From NCBI GenBank assembly GCA_949825025.1, contig OX463782.1, positions 3,235,501-3,299,500 of the forward strand: a stretch of DNA of 64,000 nt. Reading direction: 5' to 3'. The notes under the pieces are model-generated. The model was not told where the DNA came from and did not search any database. It worked only from the letters and a program-made list of their open reading frames with translations. The position numbers were made by a program, and so were the translations under genes. The DNA is from Siphlonurus alternatus. Its lineage: Eukaryota; Arthropoda; Insecta; Ephemeroptera; Siphlonuridae. Shown here one piece after another: positions 11,301 through 21,637 of this stretch (its first letter is position 1; every line of letters begins with the position of its first letter).

Positions 11301-14300
11301 ATTTTATATTTCAAACCAAAAAACTTCAATTTTTTAAAATAAAATATAATTTAAAATAACAAATGTTTTGTTGGCTGAAGTAATGACTTGTATAGTTAGG
11401 AAATGTCATTTGCAACTCACCCTGATATTTACAGGTAGATTAAAGTACGAAACAATGCTTTTTTTTTATTAATTTTATATTTTAAACCAAAAAACTTCAA
11501 TTTTTTAAAATAAAATATAATTTAAATTTCAAAATGTTTTGTTGGTTGAAGTAATGACTTGTATAGTTAGGAAATGTCATTTGCACTTCACCCTGAAAAT
11601 TACAGGTGGATTAAAGTACGCAACAATGCTTCTTTTAATTAATTTTATATTTTAAACCAAAAAACTTCAATTTTTTAAAATAAATTATAATATAAATTTC
11701 AAAATGTTTTGTTGGTTGAAGTAATGGCTGGTGTTGTTTGGAAGTGTCATTTGCACCTCACCCTGAAAATTACAGGTAGATTCAAGTACGCAACAATGCT
11801 TTTTTTAATTCATTTTATAATTTAAAACAAGAAATTTCAATGTTACAAATTAAAATATAATTTAAAATAATAAATGTTTTGTTGGCTGAAGTAATGACTT
11901 GTATAGTTAGGAAATGTCATTTGCAACTCACCCTGATATTTACAGGTAGATTAAAGTACGCAACAATGCTTTTTTTAAATAATTTTATATTTCAAACCAA
12001 AAAACTTCTATTTTTTAAAATAAAATATAATTAAAATTTCAAAATGATTTGTTGGTTGAAGTAATGACTGGTATTGTGAGTAAATGTCAGTAGTACCTCA
12101 CCCTGAAAATTACAGGTAGATTAAAGTACGCAACAATGCTTTTTTTAATAATTTTATATTTTAAACCAAAAAACTTCAATTTTCCAAAATAAAATATGAT
12201 TTAAATTTCAAAATGTTTTGTTGGTTGAAGTAATGGCTGGTGTTGTTTGGAAATGTAATTTGCACCTCACCCTGAAAATTACAGGTAGATTAAAGTACGC
12301 AACAATGCTTTTTTTAATTAAGTTTATATTTTAAACCAAAAAACTTCAATTTTTTAAAATAAATTATAATATAAATTTCAAAATGTTTTGTTGGTTGAAG
12401 TAATGGCTGGTGTTGTTTGGAAATGTCATTTGCACCTCACCCTGAAAATTACAGGTAGATTCAAGTACGCAACAATGCTTTTTTTAATTCATTTTATATT
12501 TTAAACTAAAAAACTTCAATTTTCCAAAATAAAATATAATTTAGAATTCAAAATGTTTTGTTGGCTGAAGTAATGACTTGTATGGTTAGGAAATGTCATT
12601 TGCAACTCACCCTGATATTTACAGGTAGATTAAAGTACGCAACAATGCTTTTTTTAAATAATTTTATATTTCAAACCAAAAAACTTCTATTTTTTAAAAT
12701 AAAATATAATTAAAATTTCAAAATGATTTGTTTTGTTGAAGTAATGACTGGTATTGTGAGTAAATGTCAGTAGTACCTCACCCTGAAAATTACAGGTAGA
12801 TTAAAGTACGCAACAATGCTTTTTTTGATTAATTTTATATTTTAATCCAAAAAACTTCAATTTTTTAAAATAAAACATAATTTAAATTTCAAAACGTTTT
12901 GTTGGTTGAATTAATGACTGGTATTGTTAGGAAATGTCATTTGCACCTCACCCTGAAAATTACAGGTGGATTAAAGTACGCAACAATGCTTCTTTTAATT
13001 AATTTTATATTTTAAACCAAAAAACTTCAATTTTTTAAAATAAATTATAATATAAATTTCAAAATGTTTTGTTGGTTGAAGTAATGGCTGGTGTTGTTTG
13101 GAAATGTCATTTGCACCTCACCCTGAAAATTACAGGTAGATTAAAGTACGCAACAATGCTTTTTTTAATTAAGTTTATATTTTAAACCAAAAAACTTCAA
13201 TTTTTTAAAATAAATTATAATATAAATTTCAAAATGTTTTGTTGGTTGAAGTAATGGCTGGTGTTGTTTGGAAATGTCAGTAACACCTCACCCTGACAGT
13301 TAAAGGTAGATTAAAGTACGCAACAATGCTTTTTTTAAATAATTTTATAATTTAAAACAAGAAATTTCAATGTTACAAAATAAAATATAAATTCAAATAA
13401 CAAATGTTTTGTTGGCTGAAGTAATGACTTGTATAGTAAGGAAATGTCATTTGCAACTCACCCTGATATTTACAGGTAGATTAAAGTACGCAACAATGCT
13501 TTTTTAAATAATTTTATATTTCAAACCAAAAAACTTCAATTTTTTAAAATAAAATATAATTTAAAATAACAAATGTTTTGTTGGCTGAAGTAATGACTTG
13601 TATAGTTAGGAAATGTCATTTGCAACTCACCCTGATATTTACAGGTAGATTAAAGTACGAAACAATGCTTTTTTTTTATTAATTTTATATTTTAAACCAA
13701 AAAACTTCAATTTTTTAAAATAAAATATAATTTAAATTTCAAAATGTTTTGTTGGTTGAAGTAATGACTTGTATAGTTAGGAAATGTCATTTGCACTTCA
13801 CCCTGAAAATTACAGGTGGATTAAAGTACGCAACAATGCTTCTTTTAATTAATTTTATATTTTAAACCAAAAAACTTCAATTTTTTAAAATAAATTATAA
13901 TATAAATTTCAAAATGTTTTGTTGGTTGAAGTAATGGCTGGTGTTGTTTGGAAATGTCATTTGCACCTCACCCTGAAAATTACAGGTAGATTCAAGTACG
14001 CAACAATGCTTTTTTTAATTCATTTTATATTTTAAACTAAAAAACTTCAATTTTCCAAAATAAAATATAATTTAGAATTCAAAATGTTTTGTTGGCTGAA
14101 GTAATGACTTGTATGGTTAGGAAATGTCATTTGCAACTCACCCTGATATTTACAGGTAGATTAAAGTACGCAACAATGCTTTTTTTTAATAATTTTATAT
14201 TTTAAACCAAAAAACTTCAATTTTCCAAAATAAAATATAATTTAAATTTCAAAATGTTTTGTTGGTTGAAGTAATGACTGGTATTGTTAGGAAATGTCAT

Positions 14301-16036
14301 TTGCACCTCACCCTGAAAATTACAGGTAGATTAAAGTACGCAACAATGCTTTTTTTTTTATTAATTTTAAATTTTAAACCAAAAAACTTCAATTTTTTAA
14401 AATAAATTATAATTTAAATTTTAAAATGTTTTGTTGGTTGAAGTAATGACTTGTATAGTTAGGAAATGTCATTTGCAACTCACCCTGATATTTACAGGTA
14501 GTTTGAAGTACGCAACAATGCTTTTTTTAATTAACTTTATATTTCAAACCAAAAAACTTCAATTTTCCAAAATAAAATTTAATTTAGAATTCAAAATGTT
14601 TTGTTGGTTGATGTAATGACTGGTTTGATTAGGAAATGTCAGTAACACCTCACCCTGACAGTTAAAGGTAGATTAAAGTACGCAACAATGCTTTTTTTAA
14701 ATAATTTTATAATTTAAAACAAGAAATTTCAATGTTACAAATTAAAATATAATTTAAAATAACAAATGTTTTGTTGGCTGAAGTAATGACTTGTATAGTT
14801 AGGAAATGTCATTTGCAACTCACCCTGATATTTACAGGTAGATTAAAGTACGCAACAATGCTTTTTTTAAATAATTTTATATTTCAAACCAAAAAACTTC
14901 TATTTTTTAAAATAAAATATAATTAAAATTTCAAAATGATTTGTTTTGTTGAAGTAATGACTGGTATTGTGAGTAAATGTCAGTAGTACCTCACCCTGAA
15001 AATTACAGGTAGATTAAAGTACGCAACAATGCTTTTTTTGATTAATTTTATATTTTAATCCAAAAAACTTCAATTTTTTAAAATAAAACATAATTTAAAT
15101 TTCAAAACGTTTTGTTGGTTGAAGTAATGACTGGTATTGTTAGGAAATGTCATTTGCACCTCACCCTGAAAATTACAGGTGGATTAAAGTACGCAACAAT
15201 GCTTTTCTTAATTAATTTTATATTTTCAACCAGGAAACATTTTTTTCTAAAATAAAACATAATTTAGAATTCAAAATGTTTTGTTGTATTAAGTATATTA
15301 TAATGACTGGTATAGTTGGGAAATGTTAGTAGTACCTCACCCTGAAAATTATAACAAGTAGATTGAATCACGCAACAATGCTTTTTTTCACTTTTTATTT
15401 TATTTAAAACCAAAAACTTGAATTTTAGAATATTAAAAATAGTTGAAAATTTAATCATCGGACCAAAAACTGAAAATTCATAACATAAAATATAATTAAT
15501 AATTAAACCGAAGGGTTTTAGTTGGTGGAAGTAATGGTTTTTATTTTTTATAGTTAGCAAATGTCAGTAGTAGGATGCACAGAACATTGTATTTTGATTA
15601 AAATACGCAACAATGTTTTTCTTTCAGTATTATTTAAAAATATAAATGGGCCTCAATTAAATTATGTTATTTCATATCAAATTAGGAATGCAATATTTTG
15701 TTTAATTAAACATCTTATAATGTTAGAAATGTCACTAGAGAATCGTTCTAACAATTTCAGCTCAATTTAAATACGCAAGAATGCATTTATCAATTTCATC
15801 ATAAAAAGTATCGCACTTTAATTTTATGTATTATTTTTGTCTTGTCTATACAGAAATAAAAGCCTATATGTTTTGTTGTTTATTTTAATGATTAGAATTG
15901 TTAGAAAATAAAATTAGAAATTCGCCCTTACAATTTCAGTATCATTGAATTACGCAATAATGCTTTAGTATTATGATTCGAAATTACGTTATTAACTTGA
16001 TTTGACGAATTGAATCAAATCATTCTTTATTTTCAC
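8301..16036 (-). repeat. Satellite array, right arm (~170-bp monomers, inverted)
   Basis: About 34 regular monomers between about 9580 and 15200, spaced 169-172 bp, in reverse orientation to the left arm. A higher-order unit is visible: 10751-11800 recurs nearly unchanged at 12961-14010, an offset of 2210 bp, exactly 13 monomers. Toward 16036 the repeats degrade into the mirror of 3230-3700. Confidence 0.88.
16029..16036. repeat. LINE-A target duplication, left copy (ATTTTCAC)
   Basis: The same 8 bp occur at 25171-25178. The mirrored left arm carries a single GTGAAAAT (3230-3237), which confirms the empty site. Confidence 0.85.
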
Positions 16037-17203
16037 AACTCAGATCACGTGAGATACCCAGAGCTCAAAGAATATCTAGAATTCCTTGCTGGCATCATTC
16101 CTCCCCCCAACATTCCCGAGTCAGACATCACTTGCCAAATCATAGAAAAAACAGGAAATATTTTCGACGTTCCCAGTTCCGTCGTAAAAGCTCATGCAGT
16201 CGCTGCTGACATCAAGATGAATGCAGGCATAGCCAAGAAATTTAAAAATATATACGGCAACTTGGAACACCTCAGAAACAAACAAAGATTCCCTGGTGAT
16301 ATCGCTACACTGCAAGTAGATGGTGAAACCATTCTGTACATAATCACCAAGTTTAAGTCCAACCATAAGTATTCCCAAAACCAAAATCAATTTTTGAAGA
16401 ATTTCCTTAAAGGCCTGAATGGCCTTAAAAATCACTGCGTCAAAAATCAAATTAAAAGAATCGCAATCCCTCGTATCGGCTCAGGACTAGATGGACTCAA
16501 TTGGAATTATGTCAAGAGCAAAATCGAAGCTATCTTCATCAACGTGGACATCCTTATTGAGGTCTACTCTCTGAAGCAGAGGAGAAGTCCTCGCCATATG
16601 GCGTCTTCAACAACATCCCAAGGTGACAACCAAACCCACCCCAAAACTTTCCTATCTGATCAACACACCTCCTTATCATCAAACGATGGTCTCATGCACC
16701 CTCCTCAAATCTCCCCTCCAAATTCCCAATTCCCTAAACCTTCTGCCCCTCCTCCTTCCCCCAAAACTCCACCCACTACTCTCCCCAATCCCTCTGCCCC
16801 ACCCCCCTCCTTATCCCCCCCCACAATGGCCCACCCCACCCCCCAAATTGTCCATCAACCCTCATCTCCCCCTAAGTCCCATCCTCCCGTGCTCACCCGT
16901 CTCTGCACTTCGCAGACAACCACCCCCATTCGCCCCTCATGTGTCACAAATACAAATAGTCCCCATCCAATGCCATCAGGCCCTCCCCGCCTCATCAAGG
17001 CTCCCTACTACTACAGGCTCAACATGCTCTCTGAAAGTTCCAAGTCCCCCTCCAGCTCTCTTCAGCATTTCCACTACCCCTCTACCCCCCATCTCCCCAA
17101 AGTTAACAACCCGCCTCAACATATAATCAGCTCGCCCAATCCGAGCCCGCATTTTCGCGCAACCCTCTCTGCTCCACCCCGTCCAAAGTTGACGAGGTGG
17201 TAG
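16037..17203 (+). CDS. LINE-A ORF1: TARG1-like macro domain protein with proline-rich tail
   Basis: Counting from an in-frame ATG at 16010, which lies in flanking DNA, the frame has 397 residues. Residues about 41-188 form a macro domain closest in pattern to TARG1/OARD1, an enzyme that removes mono-ADP-ribose from proteins. Visible landmarks: KTGNIFDVPSS (ligand loop), NAGIAKKFKNIYG (the MGAGIAVLFKKKFG position of TARG1), ITKFKSNHKY and PRIGSGLDGLNW. K114 and D161 align with the TARG1 catalytic residues K84 and D125. Residues about 215-397 are rich in proline and serine, without cysteine knuckles, possibly an RNA-binding or disordered tail. The native start is missing; the copy looks 5'-truncated. 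The link to retrotransposition is inference from its place in front of ORF2. Confidence 0.85.
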   Translation, partial: NSDHVRYPELKEYLEFLAGIIPPPNIPESDITCQIIEKTGNIFDVPSSVVKAHAVAADIKMNAGIAKKFKNIYGNLEHLRNKQRFPGDIATLQVDGETILYIITKFKSNHKYSQNQNQFLKNFLKGLNGLKNHCVKNQIKRIAIPRIGSGLDGLNWNYVKSKIEAIFINVDILIEVYSLKQRRSPRHMASSTTSQGDNQTHPKTFLSDQHTSLSSNDGLMHPPQISPPNSQFPKPSAPPPSPKTPPTTLPNPSAPPPSLSPPTMAHPTPQIVHQPSSPPKSHPPVLTRLCTSQTTTPIRPSCVTNTNSPHPMPSGPPRLIKAPYYYRLNMLSESSKSPSSSLQHFHYPSTPHLPKVNNPPQHIISSPNPSPHFRATLSAPPRPKLTRW

Positions 17204-20043
17204 TCTCAAACTCACCACTAAGGCTAAATATTCTCTTATGGAATGTGGAAGGCCTGAAAAAGCTAATACCTTTAATCTCAGACAATATTCTTGAGAACCG
17301 AGATATTATTGTATTCACAGAGACCTTCTTACTTGAATCACTTGACATAAATGGCTACTACTCCTTCCACAACCTTGCTTTCAAATGGCAGAGAGGGAGA
17401 CCGTTTGGAGGCATCTCATGCTTCATAAACCCAAAACATGGTCCAATTTTAAATTTCTTAAAACTTAAAGATTTTATCATCATCAAAACTAAATTTTTTA
17501 CAGTCATTGCCATGTACCTTAATCCATATTTTACAGTTCTCGAACTAATGGAGGTAGTACTATATGCAATAAGCCTCACAGAAAATGATGCTAATGTAAT
17601 TTTCACGGGCGATTTTAACTGTAGAATTGACCTTTCAAATGTCCCGAAACATCTACGAAACAAGACAGATATTCTATTAGACATTTTAAATTCAAATGGC
17701 TACTTACTCTCTAATAGCCCCCTAGAAAAAACTTTTGTAAACGCAAATGGTTCAAGTACAATCGACCTGCTTTTTTATAAACCTAAAAATTTTATATTAA
17801 TAAAACATGTCATTATTTCTGAGACAAACTCGTCACTGTTAAAGAGTCATCTACCCGGTGAAATTATTTTAAAATTTACCCCTAGCAATCCTCCCAATAA
17901 AAAACTTTTTTACAGATCAAATTATTCAAACAAAATTGATATTAGAAATTATAATGACCAAATTTATACTTATGGTGATACCATAATTACTCATATCAAT
18001 AATAAAGATGTAAATAGTCTAAATACTTTAATTACTAATGTTATTCTACATTCTACTATTGCAAAGAAAAATAATAAAAGAGTATCTAAACCCTGGTTTA
18101 ATAGCGAATGTTATCTATCAAGGCAAGATCTTCTATCAAAATTTCATGCCAGCAAATTATATTTATTCAAAAACCCAAATTTGCATGAGCAATTTATTCA
18201 GGCAAGAAGCTGTTATAAGGCTTTATTGAAGCAGAAAGAATTAGAATTTAAAATTAAATCGGAAGATAAAATGATTAAAGACGCAGAGCTAGAACCATAC
18301 ACATATCTTAGGAAAGATAGACCACCAACTAAGTCATGCCCAATTAACATAGACAAATGGGAAAACCATTTTACAAATATCTTAAATACAAATAAATTAC
18401 AATCCGACCAAACTCTCAATCTTTTATCATTAACAAGAGACTATAATTGTAACTCAAATTATATTCCTCTTAATGAATTTGAAGTCTATAATTGTATGCA
18501 AAGCCTAAAAAACAATAAAGCTTCGGGCCCAGATTTTATTACGAATGAACATTTGAAGCTAGTAAGCAAGTCGTTAACCCCAACAATCACCAATATGTTT
18601 AACCTCTGTATTGAAACGGCTACAATTCCGGAATTGTGGCGGATCGCCTACCTAATGGTATTATACAAAGGGAAGGGTAACATTATGTCACCCGACTCAT
18701 ACAGAGGTATTATCCATGGTGATACCATGTACAAACTCTTCTCGAGATTAATTGCAAACAGGCTTTTTGATTCCACCCACTATCTTATTCCAAAAGAGCA
18801 ATACGGCTTTATGCCAGGACGTTCCACAATACAAGCTGTATCCACAGTATATAATCAAATTAAACTAGCATTGGAGAAGCCAAAGGGTCATTTATATATT
18901 GCTTTTGTAGACTTCAGAAAAGCTTTTGATTCGGTCAATAGGAATTTGCTCATTGAAAAGCTGAAGTCATTTAAAGTAATTCCTTCTGAAATTTTGAATA
19001 TCTTAGCTGTTATTCTAAATATCAATTATGTATGTGTTCAAGATCGCTTATCATGTTCTAGTAATATTATTCAATCTAACGGAGTTTTGCAAGGAGACCC
19101 GAGCAGCTCTCTTCTTTTCAATCTTTTTACTGCAGATATAACTGAGATTACAAAAGATATAAACTGTGAAAATGAAAATGATCAAGTCGTACTAAATTTA
19201 TATGCAGATGATCTTGCTATTATTTCAAAGAGCAAAGTCAAGCTACAAAAAGCGCTAAATAATCTATCCATCTGGGCCAAAACAAATGGTCTAGAAATTA
19301 ACACAGAGAAAACCAAGGTTGTTAAGTTTAGAAGAGGCGGACCGTTATGCAAAAACGATGAAATTTATTGTGACGGTCAAAAGATTGAATTTCTAAATTC
19401 ATTTAAATATCTTGGCATAATACTTCAAATGACAGGGCTTTCTTTTTCTAAACATATAACAGAAAGATGTAAGAACGCTATCACTGTTATGTACACTATC
19501 TCAGGGCTGTCTGGTCTATCCGTCAAAACAGGGCTCAAACTATTCAATTTAAAAGTCGCCCCTGTGGCTACTTATGGTATTGAAATTGTATGGCCTCATT
19601 TATCTGTATCCGATTTTGATAAATTAGAATCAGTAAAAGCCATGTTTGTTAAAAGATTACTGTGTCTGTCAAAATTTACCGAAACTAGACTGGCCTATAA
19701 ACTGATAGATTCCAATTATTTTATTACAGAAATCAAAGAAATGTTTAAACTTCCAACGACAGATCAATATTCCAATTTTATAGCTGTCAGGAATCAAAAA
19801 GCTCAGGATATTAATCCTGAGTTTTACAGCACTGATGCTATGACATGTAAATATTGGTGTCTGCCCCAATTGGATAGATCCAATGTTAGAAATGTTTTAA
19901 CTCGCCAGGCTGTTCACGGCTTCCACTATCTAATTTGTAAATCTTCTGGTTATCATAAAGCTGAACAATCTTGTGTATGTAAATTATGTAATGAATATTG
20001 TAGCCAATATCATTTAAATATCTGTAAAATCTGGCAATGGTAA
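17107..20043 (+). CDS. LINE-A ORF2: AP endonuclease-reverse transcriptase (C-terminus cut by LINE-B)
   Basis: The frame opens after a stop at 17104 and overlaps ORF1 by 97 nt in the -1 frame. It has no ATG near its start (GTG at 17197). The N-terminal endonuclease shows LLWNVEGLKKL, FTETFL, GDFNCRID and LLKSHLPG. The reverse transcriptase shows FVDFRKAFDSVNR, GVLQGDPSSSLLFN and YADDLAII, so catalytic aspartates are present. Near the end is a cysteine cluster (CVCKLCNEYCSQYHLNIC). The frame runs into LINE-B and stops after KIWQW; the intact ending (SRIKPISDYARGDFI) survives at 24811-24858 and in the second copy. It copies the element RNA at a nicked target. Confidence 0.9.
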   Translation, partial: QPASTYNQLAQSEPAFSRNPLCSTPSKVDEVVVSNSPLRLNILLWNVEGLKKLIPLISDNILENRDIIVFTETFLLESLDINGYYSFHNLAFKWQRGRPFGGISCFINPKHGPILNFLKLKDFIIIKTKFFTVIAMYLNPYFTVLELMEVVLYAISLTENDANVIFTGDFNCRIDLSNVPKHLRNKTDILLDILNSNGYLLSNSPLEKTFVNANGSSTIDLLFYKPKNFILIKHVIISETNSSLLKSHLPGEIILKFTPSNPPNKKLFYRSNYSNKIDIRNYNDQIYTYGDTIITHINNKDVNSLNTLITNVILHSTIAKKNNKRVSKPWFNSECYLSRQDLLSKFHASKLYLFKNPNLHEQFIQARSCYKALLKQKELEFKIKSEDKMIKDAELEPYTYLRKDRPPTKSCPINIDKWENHFTNILNTNKLQSDQTLNLLSLTRDYNCNSNYIPLNEFEVYNCMQSLKNNKASGPDFITNEHLKLVSKSLTPTITNMFNLCIETATIPELWRIAYLMVLYKGKGNIMSPDSYRGIIHGDTMYKLFSRLIANRLFDSTHYLIPKEQYGFMPGRSTIQAVSTVYNQIKLALEKPKGHLYIAFVDFRKAFDSVNRNLLIEKLKSFKVIPSEILNILAVILNINYVCVQDRLSCSSNIIQSNGVLQGDPSSSLLFNLFTADITEITKDINCENENDQVVLNLYADDLAIISKSKVKLQKALNNLSIWAKTNGLEINTEKTKVVKFRRGGPLCKNDEIYCDGQKIEFLNSFKYLGIILQMTGLSFSKHITERCKNAITVMYTISGLSGLSVKTGLKLFNLKVAPVATYGIEIVWPHLSVSDFDKLESVKAMFVKRLLCLSKFTETRLAYKLIDSNYFITEIKEMFKLPTTDQYSNFIAVRNQKAQDINPEFYSTDAMTCKYWCLPQLDRSNVRNVLTRQAVHGFHYLICKSSGYHKAEQSCVCKLCNEYCSQYHLNICKIWQW

Positions 20044-20137
20044 GCATACAGATAATCTAGCATTACGTGAATATCGTAATATTGGAGAGAATTCTGGAGA
20101 AACATGTGCTTGGCCACCATTACCACCAACGTATTCA

Positions 20138-21637
20138 ATGGCTGCAACTAGAAACCATCGGTCACAAGGAGTTCGGAGCACTGCACTAAGGCATACAAAC
20201 AACTCACCTCCTCAAGATCATACATCTCGTATGCATACACCAGTAGTGAACTCACGTTCGAGGGCAGAAGGCGTATGGCGCACTGCACCGACAACAACAA
20301 AACAACAAACTGATGCTAGAGTTCACAGAGAAAATGCAGAAGATCTATGGCACCATGTAATGCCAAACCACCGCGGACCAAGACTTCTCACCCATGATAC
20401 CAGACCAAACCCTAATTTTCAACATGAAAATCGTTACAATGTCCTTACTACAAATGATTTCTTAATAAATACTGCCAATCAAAATGAAGAAATCATTTTC
20501 TCATCTAATATTACAGTAGTAAGAGGAAATCTTTTCTCTGCACCTGCTGACTACGCACTCGTTCATTGCGTAGGTGCTGACTTCACTTGCAGCAGAGGAA
20601 TAGCACCTGAAGTTGTAAAACGCTTTGGTAACATTGAAAAAATGAAAGCTCAACTACGTAGGCCTGGACAAGTTGCCATTGACCGACGAAATTCTCAGGA
20701 TCATCCGTTCATTCTGCATATGGTTACCAAGGAGCGATCAACTGATATACCAACACACGAAAAAATCGTAGAAAGTCTTTGTGAGTTGCGTAACCTCTGC
20801 CAGTTACTAGATATAAAAAAAATCGCAATGCCAAAAATTGCATGCGGTAAAGATAGACAAAAATGGCACAAGATCAGTCAAGAAATCCAATCGATATTTG
20901 GTACCTCAAATATCGAAGTCCTGATTTATTTTGCAACAAAAACTGACATAAAAAAAATCAAGGCTGAAAGTCAACAAAAAGAAATAAAAATTCAGAGTAT
21001 AAAATCTATCACTGTACCCACTATGCCAAATAAGAAGACAGTGGAGACTCGTAGCCTGACGGAGACATCCGCTGTCATCGAACAACCCGTGACAGCAGGG
21101 AATGGTTCTCGTGTAGTGGCCACTGAAACAACTCGAGCGGAGCTCGACACCGTGCTGGTGGAACCAGCCCGCACCTCTCCGGTCAAACAGCCAAGTCCGG
21201 ATCGACACAACACGGAGCCATGCGGAGCTCGACACTGTGCTGGTGGAACCAGCCCGCACCTCTCCGGTCCAACAGCCAAGTCCAGATCAACGCAACACGG
21301 AGCCATGAACATCACAGTGGTGATACCCTCACCAGGCAACACATCAGAACTTGAAACTATTCCAAAGAAACTGTGGGATGATTCTGATATTTCTGATATA
21401 GAATCTGTAGATTCTTTCAGCACTCACCACAGTGAAAGTGAGTACTTTCCTAATAAGTCACACAACTTAAGTATAAAAATACAAAGTATTTCAGATTATG
21501 ATAGTGATGATGTGAATAGTATTTTCCATGGATTTACTCCTAAACAATCAGAGTTAGCTACTGAATATAACAAACCATTTTCTCCTTTACTAAAATACAT
21601 AACTGATTTACATGTAAAAGATACTCAGTCTTTTTGA
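20138..21637 (+). CDS. LINE-B ORF1: TARG1-like macro domain protein
   Basis: 499 residues from a true ATG. Residues 1-120 are basic and low in complexity. Residues about 126-256 are a macro domain of the TARG1/OARD1 type: VVRGNLFSAPADYALVHCV, CSRGIAPEVVKRFG, HMVTKERSTD, MPKIACGKDRQKW. K198 and D239 fall at the positions of the TARG1 catalytic lysine and aspartate. A tandem 95-bp duplication (first copy from about 21137, second from about 21232) follows; since 95 is not a multiple of three, the two copies are read in different frames. The C-terminal third is acidic and serine-rich (DDSDISDIESVDS). It shares the fold but little sequence with LINE-A ORF1. Role in retrotransposition is inferred. 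Confidence 0.87.
   Translation: MAATRNHRSQGVRSTALRHTNNSPPQDHTSRMHTPVVNSRSRAEGVWRTAPTTTKQQTDARVHRENAEDLWHHVMPNHRGPRLLTHDTRPNPNFQHENRYNVLTTNDFLINTANQNEEIIFSSNITVVRGNLFSAPADYALVHCVGADFTCSRGIAPEVVKRFGNIEKMKAQLRRPGQVAIDRRNSQDHPFILHMVTKERSTDIPTHEKIVESLCELRNLCQLLDIKKIAMPKIACGKDRQKWHKISQEIQSIFGTSNIEVLIYFATKTDIKKIKAESQQKEIKIQSIKSITVPTMPNKKTVETRSLTETSAVIEQPVTAGNGSRVVATETTRAELDTVLVEPARTSPVKQPSPDRHNTEPCGARHCAGGTSPHLSGPTAKSRSTQHGAMNITVVIPSPGNTSELETIPKKLWDDSDISDIESVDSFSTHHSESEYFPNKSHNLSIKIQSISDYDSDDVNSIFHGFTPKQSELATEYNKPFSPLLKYITDLHVKDTQSF

Noticed and set aside
3496..15770. Open frames of 60-98 residues in the satellite arms, some identical in both arms
   Set aside because: They are translations of the repeat monomers in mirrored positions, with no codon bias or domain signature.
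2950..16036. Palindrome as a pure assembly or hairpin-read artefact
   Set aside because: Arms differ in monomer number, inner divergence and a one-sided MITE, and the ends have a perfect target duplication. It should still be confirmed with spanning reads.
3230..16036. CRISPR-like array
   Set aside because: Monomers are contiguous ~170-bp repeats without unique spacers in a eukaryotic intron.
16623..17126. Proline-leucine-rich 167-residue frame
   Set aside because: Shadow of the proline-rich ORF1 tail of LINE-A in another frame.
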